This document shows positions 50,958 through 61,300 of a stretch of DNA of 64,000 nucleotides, in pieces. Positions within the stretch are counted from its first letter, which is position 1. Each line of letters begins with the position of its first letter. Location of the stretch: positions 855,720 to 919,719 of the forward strand of contig NZ_BMMX01000001.1 of NCBI RefSeq assembly GCF_014646155.1, written 5' to 3'. Under the pieces are notes generated by a model. That model was not told where the DNA came from. It saw only the letters and a list, made by a program, of their open reading frames with translations, and made no database searches. Both the position numbers and the translations under genes were made by a program. Origin of the DNA: Mangrovihabitans endophyticus (GTDB lineage Bacteria; Actinomycetota; Actinomycetes; Mycobacteriales; Micromonosporaceae).

Positions 50958-51616
50958 TCAGGGTGCTCGTCGTCGAGGATGACTTCCGCGTCGCGCAGGT
51001 CCACACGGACTTCACCGCACGGGTGGACGGTTTCACCGTCGCCGGCACCGCGCGGACCGCCGCCGAATGCCGGTCGCTGCTCGCCGCGCGGCCGGTCGAC
51101 CTGGTGCTGCTGGACAGCTACCTGCCCGACGAGCCGGGACTCGACCTGCTGGCCGGGCTGACCGTGGACACCATCATGCTGACCGCCGCGTCGGACACCG
51201 CCTCGGTCCGCCTCGCGCTGGCCCGCGGGGCGCTGAACTACCTGGTGAAGCCGTTCACCGCGGATCAGTTGGGGGAGCGGCTGACCGCGTACCGGAAATA
51301 CCGGGCCGCGCTGGCCGGCGAGCGCGCCCTGGATCAGCAGGAGATCGACCGGGTGTGGCGGCTGCTGCACGAGAACGACCGGCCGCCCGCGCCGAAGGGG
51401 CAGTCGGCGGTGACCGTGCACCTCGTCCGGCAGGCCCTGCAACGCGCACCCGGGCCGCGCACCGCGGCCGAGATCGCCGACGAACTCGGCCTGTCCCGCG
51501 CCACCGCGCAGCGCTATCTGGCCGCGCTGGCGCGGGACGGGGCGGCCGAGATGCGCCTGCGGTACGGCGCCACCGGCCGCCCCGAGCACCGCTACCGCTG
51601 GACCGCGGCCAGATGA
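50954..51616 (+). CDS. CitB/DpiA-type response regulator
   Basis: A 220-residue regulator. The receiver has D9/D10, phospho-acceptor D54 (LVLLDSYLPDEPG) and K99. The C-terminal winged helix, TAAEIADELGLSRATAQRYL, is typical of CitB-type regulators. ATG 50954 overlaps the kinase stop. By position it probably controls the divergent importer operon, as known for citrate/dicarboxylate systems. Confidence 0.9.
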   Translation: MIRVLVVEDDFRVAQVHTDFTARVDGFTVAGTARTAAECRSLLAARPVDLVLLDSYLPDEPGLDLLAGLTVDTIMLTAASDTASVRLALARGALNYLVKPFTADQLGERLTAYRKYRAALAGERALDQQEIDRVWRLLHENDRPPAPKGQSAVTVHLVRQALQRAPGPRTAAEIADELGLSRATAQRYLAALARDGAAEMRLRYGATGRPEHRYRWTAAR

Positions 51617-51629
51617 TGCGCGGACGTCC

Positions 51630-51657
51630 CCGGGCCCGCGGACGTCAACGGGCCCGG
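51630..51657. terminator. Hairpin between convergent regulator and HEAT genes
   Basis: CCGGGCCCG and CGGGCCCGG form a 9-bp stem with a 10-nt loop, overlapping the stop of the HEAT-repeat gene. It probably terminates both directions. Confidence 0.55.
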
Positions 51658-52367
51658 TCCGCCTGGTCGATGCGCTTGAGGGCCTTACGGGCCTGTTCGC
51701 GGACGTTCTCGTCGGGGTTGTCGAGCAGGCCCGCGATGTCGTCGCGGGCCTGCGTGCAGCGAAGTCTGCCCAGCGCCTGCACGGCGAACGCCGCGACGGA
51801 CGGCTGACCGAGCAGCCCCATCAGGACGCCGGGCACGCGCGAATCCTTGGTTTTGGGAAGCGCCAGCACGACGAACGCGCGGGTGTCGCCGTACGCCTCG
51901 GTCTCGACGAGCCCGAGGAGATCGTCGGCGGTGGCCGGTCCGGCGAACGTCGCAAGCGCGTCGCCGATGACGGTCCGGAGATGATCCTGCGGCGGTTCGG
52001 ATGTCTCCGGACGCATCGGGTCGGTCAGCTCTGGCGGATCCCGAAACATCGCCAGCAGCGTGGGGTACGCCGCCTTCCTCGCGAACGGCACCGACAGGGT
52101 GCGGACGATGTCCTCGGCGAGCAGGAGGTATCGGACCCGGGGCAGCCATCGGACGAGGACGGGCACCGCCGAACGATAGTCACCGTGGCCCCGCAACTGG
52201 CCGACTTCCGTCAGGCCGGGGAAGCCCGCCGCGGCGAGTTCGGTGAGCAGGGGCGAGGCCGCGGTCGCGTACAGCCTGGTGCGGTCGGCGACCAACGGGT
52301 CGGCGGCGATCTCCGCCCGGGTGTCCGGATCGTTGATTGCGGCCTCGACCATCTGCTTCCGGTTCAT
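51645..52367 (-). CDS. HEAT-repeat protein, probable immunity protein of the RHS toxin
   Basis: A 240-residue all-helical protein. The C-terminal ~80 residues are clear HEAT/PBS-lyase-type repeats (VAAFAVQALGRLRCTQARDD, ENVREQARKALKRI), and the N-terminal part has similar helices. There is no signal peptide, so it is cytoplasmic. It starts 25 bp after the toxin stop on the same strand, the standard place for an immunity gene, and HEAT-like proteins are known immunity types in polymorphic toxin systems. An unrelated adaptor role remains possible. Confidence 0.7.
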   Translation of the reverse strand: MNRKQMVEAAINDPDTRAEIAADPLVADRTRLYATAASPLLTELAAAGFPGLTEVGQLRGHGDYRSAVPVLVRWLPRVRYLLLAEDIVRTLSVPFARKAAYPTLLAMFRDPPELTDPMRPETSEPPQDHLRTVIGDALATFAGPATADDLLGLVETEAYGDTRAFVVLALPKTKDSRVPGVLMGLLGQPSVAAFAVQALGRLRCTQARDDIAGLLDNPDENVREQARKALKRIDQADRAR

Positions 52368-52392
52368 GTGCTGCCGGTCCTCCCGTGCTGGT

Positions 52393-55300
52393 TCAGAGCA
52401 CTCTCTTCACGATGATCTTGCCGGCATCCTCCAGGGCCTTGAGCTGGGGGGAGAACGCGGTTCCGTCGCCTTTGCGGACGTACAGAACCATCTTCAGCTT
52501 GTTCTTCTGCGCGTAGGCCAGGTAGTCCTTGAGCTGCCGGGAGAGGTACTGGTATTTGACGTTCTTCACCTCGCCGATGGTCGTGCTCGTCAGCTCATCC
52601 GGCTTCCGGACCCGGCCATTGACCTTGATCTTGGCGTTGTTCTTCACGATGCCGGCACTGGCTTCGCCCTGCTGCCCGACCTTGCACGGCCCGGCGCCGC
52701 CCGCGTTGTGGACCAGCACCGCCACCGCGCCGGCGAGCACATAGTACGTGTGGACGGTGTCCACGGTCAGGTTGAACATGGTCCGCGGGGCGGTGAAGTT
52801 CCGCACCGTCGTGATCGTCACGGCCGGTACGCCCGTCGTGCGCAGGCGCTCGCCCGCGCGCAGGTCGTAGGCGTCCACCCAGGCCCGGCGGGAGGCGTCC
52901 CAGAAGGGGTGATGCTGGGTGGTGTGGATGACCGTGGCGTGCCCGTCCTTGTCGGCCACCGTCACGTCGGTCAGGTCGATGTCGCGGTTGACGTGCCGGA
53001 GCGTGACCTCCCGCACCGAGGTCTTGCCGGTGATCGGGTCGGTGGCCACGACGGTGTCCCCGGGCTGCAACTCGGAGATTCGCACCGTGCTGCCGTCGCC
53101 GCGCAGCACCAGGGTGTCCCCGGCGAACGAGTTGCAGGGCGACAGAGAGTCCTTCGGCTGCTTGGCCGCCGCATCCTCGGCCGCAGACGCCTCCGCCTTG
53201 GCGGCGGTCGTCTCCGCCTTGGCCGCCGCCGCAGCCGACGACTCGGCCTTGCCGAGCGCGCCGCGCGCCGCCTTGACGATCTTGGCGCCGACCTTTGCCC
53301 CGCCGAGTCCCAGGAGTCCCTTGCCGGCGTCCGAGGCGATGGCACCGATCGACTGCGGATCGCCATCGATCGCCCGGGTGACGACGCCCTCGGCGGCGCT
53401 GCCGCCGGCGGCCACGGCGGCCTCCGCGAGCAGGCCGGTGCCGAGCGTCGCGCCGGTGACGGCGCCGGAGACCGCGCCGCCCGCGGCGGCGCCGATCAGC
53501 CGCCGGGCGCTGAACTCGCCGGCCCGATATTGGCTGTACCCTTCGACGCCCGCGCTGATGGCGGCGCCGATGGCCGCACCGATGGCGATGTTGAACCAGC
53601 GGCCGTCGGGATCGGTGTATCGGACGGGGTTGTCGGCGGTGTAGGTGTAGGCCGACAGGTTGCCCGGGTTGCCGACACCACCCGCGGGTTCGCCGTCCAG
53701 ATAGTCCGGCAGGGACGGGTCGGCGGACTGCCACAAGGTGGTGCGCGGGTCGTAGTAGCGGGATCCGTAGTAGTACAACCCGGTCTCGGTGTCCAGTTCC
53801 TTGCCGTTGAAGCCGTACGGGCTGGGCGCCGCGGTGGTCTTCTCGTTCGCCCATGCCTCACCGGACGGGAGGTACTTGTCGTGCTCGACCACCTTCCCGG
53901 CGCCGTCGGTGCCGTAGGCGGTGGAACCCAGATGATCGGTCGAGAAGTAGAACTGGTTGTTCTCCACCGAGCCGTTCGTCTGCACGAGCTGGGACACCAG
54001 CCGCGTGTCGCCGAGGAAGACGTGCTTGTAGGCGGTCTTGTTGCGCAGCGTGTAGCTCTCGCTGGGATACACCGTGACGTCGTTCGAGCCGCCGTCCTTC
54101 ACGACCCGCTGGCCGTCCTCGCCGTAGACGTACGACGTGTCGCAGGACGAGCCGCCGGTCAGGTCCAGCGAGACCAGCTCGGTGGTGTCGGCGACGTGGT
54201 GGCCCGAGCCGCTGTCACTGCAGACGAGTTGGTCGGCGTCGTCGTAGGTGAGTTGCAGCTTCTCCTTGTCCGGCCCGGTGCGGGTCACCAAGTTGCCGTC
54301 CGCGTCGTAGCGGAACGTGAAGGGGCCGACCGAGGTGGGCGCGTGCGGCTGCGTGCCGCCGTAGGCGTACGCGTACTGGTAGCTGGTGTCCCGATCGGGT
54401 GTCGCCGTGCCGTCCGCCGTGACCAGGTCGTGGGTCTGGTTCTTGGCGGTGACATCGCCGAGGCTGTCGTAAGTGAGGTCCAGCGTGTACTGATCTCTCA
54501 GCCCGGACGCGGGGTGGTATTCGCCGGCCGACGAGGTCAGCCGGTTCAGCGTGTCGTATCCGAAGGACTGGCTGCTCGGGCCGCCCTGCCCGCCGACCGC
54601 GGCAGCGCCCTCGGTGATGCCGGTGACGTTGCCGACGTCGTCGTAGGCGTACGTCATCTGCTGGAACGTGGTGCCGTTGGCCTGCGCCGCCTGCAGCGTC
54701 GCCAGCCGCCGGTCGGTGGCGTCGTAGGTGTAGTTCGTGGTGACGCCGTTGCCGGTGCGCAGTTGGATCCGCTGGCCGAACTTGTCGTAGTTCAGCGCGG
54801 TCACGTACGGATAGGTGGTGCTGCCCTTGACGCCGCTTGCCGCGTCGACCTGTCCGCCGTTGTCGTAGTGGTAGGTCAGGACCTCCCCGTCGGGGTAGGT
54901 CATGGTCTGCATCCGGTTCCAGGTGTCGTACTGGTACCGGGTGGTGAACGATGTGGCCTTGGCGATGCCGTTCGCCACAGTCCGTGTCTCGGCGGTCGTC
55001 TCGCCCAGCGGGCCGTACGCGCGCGTCACCGTGCCCGCCGCGTCACGCACCGACGTGATGCGGCCCGCCGCGTTACCCGCCGCGCCCGGCGCGCCGTAGG
55101 TGTACGTGACGTTGGCGTCCGGGGTCGTCGGGTAGCTGACCGCGGTCAGGCGGTCGAAGTCGTAGTCGTACTTGATGGCCTTACGCTTCGCCGCCAGGTT
55201 GGCGGTGACCCGCTTGGTGAGGTTGCCGGCCAGGTCATACTCGCTCTGCGTGGTGCCGGTGTCCGGCGTGGCCACCGAGGTGCGACGGCCGAGATTGTCG

Positions 55301-58300
55301 TACGTCGCCCGGGTGATGTTGCGGTGGTCGTCGACGACCGTGGTGATCTGCCCCAGCGGGTCGTAGGCGTAGCTGGTCCACGCGTCGTTGGGCTGTTTGA
55401 CAGCCGTCGAGCGGAAGTCGACGTCGGTGTAGGTGCGCGTGGTCGCGCCGTTGGCGTCGGTGACCGCGGTGGTGAACTGGGTGATCCCGTCGCGGTCAAG
55501 CCCGAAGCCGTACGCGGCCGAGGTCGCGGCGCCGTCCGGAAGCACCGTGCGGGTGGCCCGGTCCAGCACGTCGTAGCTGGTCCGGGTCGGTGTCACCGGG
55601 TCGATCTTGGTGGTGAACCGGGTACTGAGCGGACCCTTGGCCTCGGTCACCGGGTACGAGCTCGCGACCACGCGTCCGGCGAAGTCGTACTCGACATGGC
55701 CGGAGACGGTCATCGCCTCGACGCCGTCCAGGGTGGCGTCCTTCTTGGACTGAATCACCCGGCCCAGTCCGTCGGTGAACGTGATGGTGTCGATGGAGTT
55801 GGTGCGGAAGCTGCCGTCGGCGTTGCGGTCGACGTTGCGGGTGATCGCGTACGGGACGACCGCCTCGGGGTGGTACTCGATGTCGACGGTCGGGTGGTTG
55901 GCCGCCATCTCGTACGGCCCGGTGACGGTGTCGACGCGGCCCTGCTGGTCGTACAGGGTGCGGGTCTGCTGCCCGTTGGTGTCGGTGATGGTCTCCGGCA
56001 GCCCGTACTTGAGGTTGTAACTGGTGGTGGACCGCAGGCCGAAGCTGTCGGTGACCGCGGTGACGTGGGTGGCCAGTGCCGGGTCGTACTCGTAGGTCAC
56101 CTTGTAGCGCTGGCGTCCGGCGTTCGGCGGCTCGGTGACCGACTGCACGTTGCCGTTGGCGAAGTACGTCACGTCGGTGGTCGCCACGGTGCCGTTGGCA
56201 AGCGACTCGCGCTGCTGCTTCACGTCGCCGGTGGCGCAGTCGATCGTCGACTCGCTGTGTCGCAGCAGGGTGCCTCCGCCGCGGACGTCCATCGCCTTGG
56301 CCTTGCCGACGACGCCGCTGGTGCGGCAGGCGGTGTCCTCCGCGGTGTAACGGATCTTCGTCTCGACGTCGTCGGCGGTGCCGGTGTCCGCCGAGTCGTA
56401 GGAGCGGATCAGATTGCCGACGTCGTCGTAGCTCATCTGCACCGACGTCGTCTTGCCGGGAGTGTCCTGACCCTCGAAGTAGCGCTGGTCGGTGCGCACC
56501 AACTGCGGGAAGATCACCGCGGTGGTGCTCGCCGGGTCCGCCACGGCGGAGGTGTTCACGTCGATGAGCTGGTAGCTGTTGACCGACTCGGTGAACGCCT
56601 TGCCGTCGCCGTCGGCGATCCTGGTGCGGGTGACCAGACCGCGCGTGTAGTGGCTGGTGGTGTCGTACTCGGTGGTGGTGCTGCGGTAGACCTGGCCGGC
56701 CTGATCGCGCTGCTCGCTGACCACGCTGTGGTAACCGCGGAATTCGCGTTCCAGCCGGTCGTAGACGCCGCCGCCGTAGCGGAAGGTGGTGACCTGCGCG
56801 TCGACGCCGTCTCCGCTGTGCCCGTCGGACAGTGCGGCCTTCGAGAGCACGAAGCGCGACTGCGGCTGGTCGTACGTGTTGCCGTCGCGCGTGTAGTCCA
56901 GGTCGATCCGTGCGCCGAGGGGACGGCTCACGGCCTTGAGCAGGTTGGTCCGGCCGGTCTGGTTCTCGGCCACCGACAGGTGGTCGTCGCTCGTCGAGCG
57001 GAGCTGGTCGGCGAAGCCGTCACCGTTGATGTCGCGCAGGGCCTGCTCGGTGCGACCGATCCCGGTGGAGAAGTTGGCGCCCGGGTTGGTGATGATGCAG
57101 CCGCCGAAGAAGATCAGGAAGCAGGCGCTGAACTCGACGTACGCCCCGCCGCCGAGTTCGGCGTTGGCATCGTCGTTGACGCCCGCCGCGCCGCCCAGGA
57201 ACGGCTGCGGTGCGGCGAACCCGCTGCCGGTGTTGATGGCGACCCGGACCGGGTTGCCCTCGAACACCCGGTCGGCCAGGCCGTCGCCGTTGACGTCGAC
57301 CAGGCTGGCCTTGGTGGAGCTGTGTCCCACGCTGAACGAGGCGCCGCCGGCGAAGCCGTAGAAGTCGGTGTTGAAGCCGATGTTGGCCCCGGCGTTGGTG
57401 GTCTGGCCGTCGTTGAGCTTGCCGCCCGGCCACGGTTCCGGCGCGGCGAACCGGTAGCCCAGGTTGAGCGCGGCGCGGCCGTCCGCGTACACCCGGTCGG
57501 GCAGCGCGTCGCCGTTGATGTCCAGCAGGTCGAACGCGGTGTCCGAGGTGCCGCTGCCCAGATTGCCGCCCACCCCGAGCGGGGGCATGTCGTTGCCCGA
57601 GACGGCGGTGTTGGCGGTGATGTCAGCCGGCGGGGCGGCATCGCCGTGGCCGGTGGTGATGGTGCGGGCCGCGCTGCCGGCGTTGGCGTTGCCGGCCACC
57701 GTGCCGGTGCGGCGCACGGTCCTGCCGGGCAGTGCCGCACGGTCGGTGCCGAGTTCGCCGGTCGGCACGGTGTACTGCACGCCGGAGGCGCCGATGACGT
57801 CCGGGAAACCGTCGCCGTTGAGGTCGAGGTAGTCCGTGTCGGCCGTGCTGTCACCGGTGGCGATGCTGCCGCCCAGCGACCCGACCGGCAGGCTGACCCC
57901 GCCGGTGAGCGAGATCTGGGTGGACCGGGACATCCGCGGCACGGCGGTCACCGTGGCGAAGTCGGATGCGGTGGGCACCACGATGGCAGTGGTGCCGAGC
58001 CGGGAGCTGCTGACCGTGGTGCGCCCCACCCAGGTGTTGTTGTCGCTGCCCCAGCGGTCGTCGGCGGGGTCCGGCATGTACGGCACGGCGTTCGGCGGCG
58101 TGACCTTCGGATCGGCCGCGAAGTCGTCCTTCTGCGCCTGCGGGTCGACGTGGTCGGGGAGCTGGTCCTTGTACGACTCGTCGATCACCAGATCGGTCTG
58201 CTTGACCGGCTGGCCGGCCCGGTCGCCGTTGCCGTTGTATCCGATCGCGCCCCAGCCCCGGTACGGCTCCGGGAAGGCGCCCTCGGCGGCGGCGCTGTGC

Positions 58301-61300
58301 AACGCGTCCGGAGCGGGGGTGAGCTCCGCGGGATCGAAACCGACCTGCACCGAATGCCCGGTGACGTGCGCGGCCAGGCCGGGGTCGAGGGTGCTGAAGT
58401 CGAAGAACAGTTCGTCGCCGGCGGTGACCGGCACGGTCAGCGGCTGGTCGACAGGCATGGCCGTCTTGGCCAGCAGCCGGTCGCGGCTCTTGACCGTGAA
58501 CACCACCCGGGCGGTGGGGTTGCTGTCGTCGAAGTCGAGCGACGGTGCGACGGTCAGGTCGCCGTCGGCCGGTGCGGTGTAGGACTGCTGCGGCCCGGTC
58601 AGATCGTCGGCCGGGTACATGTCCACGTCGTACGGCGCGGTGATCACCGCTGCCGGATCGGCGTATGCGGCCTGCGGTGTCCAGTCGACCTGGCTCAGAT
58701 CGATCGGCGAGTCGACCTTGATCCGCCAGGCCAGCTTCTGCCCCTGTTGCACCGGCAGATCGAGGTCGACGGGCAGGTCGCCGGTGTCCGCGGCGGCCAG
58801 CGTGCGGGTGAACACGGTGGTGCCGTCACGGGTGATCACGGCGGTGACGTCGTCGGTGGTGGCCGCCTTCTTCGTCAGATCACCGGAGAGGTGGACGGTG
58901 CCGGTCACCGGGACGGTCACCGTGCCGGTCCGGCCGCCGAGCGTGAAGTCCGCCGAGGCGCGGTAGGCGTACGGGTCGAGGCCGTTCACGTCGGTGGTGG
59001 CGGGCACGCCGGTGTACCGCACCTGCGGATCCCAGGCCACCTGGTCGTACGCGCCGTCGAAGCGGGACTGGACGCGGAAGTAGAGCCGGTCGCCGCGGTG
59101 CACGGTGACCGCGTCCACACCGGTCGGTGTGTGGTCGGCGTAGTCGGCCGGCCCGATCAGCTCCGACCACAGTTCGGCGTCCTCCTGCTGGACGGCGACC
59201 CGCACGCCGTCCGCCTTGGCGTAGGCGGCCCGGTCCGGGCTGTCGTCCGCCACCAGCCGCACCGCGCCGCTGACCGCGACCGTGCCGTCGTAGGGCGCCA
59301 CCCAGCGGCGCAGGGTGTCGATCAGCGGATGCGACTCGATTTCCCGGGCCCGGTCGGCGCTCAGGTCGCCGAGCAGGCCGTCGGTGTCGACCGGGGCCGA
59401 GCCGATCGGCACCGGCGTCTGCGCGGACAGGCCGTAGACCGGGGCGCCGTCCGGCCCGATGCGGCCGAACAGCACGCTGCCGCCGTCCACCAGGTCGGTG
59501 ATGCCGTCGCCGTTGACGTCGGACAGGTAGCGTTCGTTGGTGGTGAAGGTGTCCACGTGGTCGAGCTGCGCGGCGACCCCGCCCGGGTACGCCTCGACGC
59601 CGACGGTGGAGGAACTGCTGCGCTGGCTCATGATGCCGGGCAGGTTGTGCAGCGGGGTCACCTGGTCCGCGAACCGGGCCTGGCCGCCCGGCTTGGCCAG
59701 GTTCTTGCGGTAGACCACGCCGCCGCCGGAGGTGAACACCTTGTCCGGCAGGTTGTCCCCGTCCACGTCGGTCAGCGCCAGCAGGCCGGTGTCCCGGGTG
59801 GCGTTGAAGCCGGTCTTCACCCCGACCGAATTCGTCTTGGCCGCGACCGGGCCGACCCCGACGTACAGGTGCCCGCCGGCGCTGGTGCTGGTGTTCGCGT
59901 TGATCGCGCCGGCCTGGCCGCCGGCCGAGTTGACCGCGGCGACGGCCGCGTTGCGCAGGTTGTCGTCCGGCGAGGTCCAACCGGTGGGGGAGAACGCCTG
60001 ATAGGCCCCCGAGGAATCGCGGATGTCGTCGTAGTAGGCGAACGTGTGGGTGTTGAACGGACGGTTGTCCTCGCCGAACTCGGTGATCGACTCCAGCAGC
60101 GTCTTGTCGAATGCGCCGGTGGTGTAGTTCATCTCGTAGGCGCGCACCGGCAGGTCGTTCATCGTGATCTCGATGCGTCGCAGCAGGTCCGCGGTGACCC
60201 GCTTGAAACCGCCGCGGGCGTCGATGCCCACATCGCCGCGGCGCGGCTCCGCCAGCTCCCGGTCGCGGATGAAGGTCACCGCGTACGGGCCGTCGGCCGC
60301 AGCGGCGCTCCCGGTGTAGGTGATCTTCTGGAGGTACAGGTTGCGGCCGGGCACCGTGCCGTCGGTGACCCCGGTGTCGTCCTGGATCACCGTGTGGAAG
60401 CGCATGATGTTGCCGTGGGTGTCGCGGACCTCGCGCAGCGCCCACTGGAAGACGCGGCCGGCGTCGTCGCGCAGCGTCGACTCCGGGGTGCCGCCGTAGA
60501 ACGAGTGCTGGCCGCTCTTGTCGGTGGTCTCCCAGGAGTACGTCGACGGGTTGGTCCCGTGCCGGACGATCCTCGTGAAAGCGCCTTCCATGCGTTGGTG
60601 GAAGACCCGTTCCGCGACCCGGGCGACGGGCGTGCTGCGGTGCGCCACCGGAGCGAGTTGCTCGCTGCCAAGCTGATACGTCTCGGTCTCCCGGGTGGCG
60701 TCATAGCGGGGCACGCCCCACCGGGTGTCCACGGAGATCGACGGCACCGGCAGATCCCATCCCTGCCCGAGCCAACTGTCGGCGCCGGTGGAGTCGTAGG
60801 AGATCGCCAGCGTGGGTTGCAGCCCGGCACGGCCCTGCGGCACCTCGATCGGGTAGGTCACGACCGCCTGGCCGCCGCTGGCCGCCACCGGTGGGTTGAT
60901 CTGGTCCATGCCGTCGTCCGGGCTGGCAACCTGCAGTCCCTTGATCTGGGTCGGGTTGAACGATGCGATGTCCGGGCTCTCCGGCAGGCTGAGCACCGCG
61001 TTGGCCATGACGGTGAAGTGGTCGGTGCGCGAGACGATCTCGTGCGTCTTCTCATCCACCGACACCCGGTCCAGCGCCTTCCAGCAACCGGCCTGCTCGT
61101 CGTAGAAGAACGTGTAGACGTCCTGCGGGTTGAAGGTCGGCGCGACGGCCTTCGGGTCGTACGCCAGCCGGATCTCCACCGGCTCGGCGAACTGGAACGG
61201 GTGCGGGGAGAACCGCCAGCCCTTGCGCGGGCCGGCGGTCACGTTGGTCAGCTCGTCGCCCATTTCGGGCAGCCCGCCCGCGGCCAGCGGGGTGATCCCG

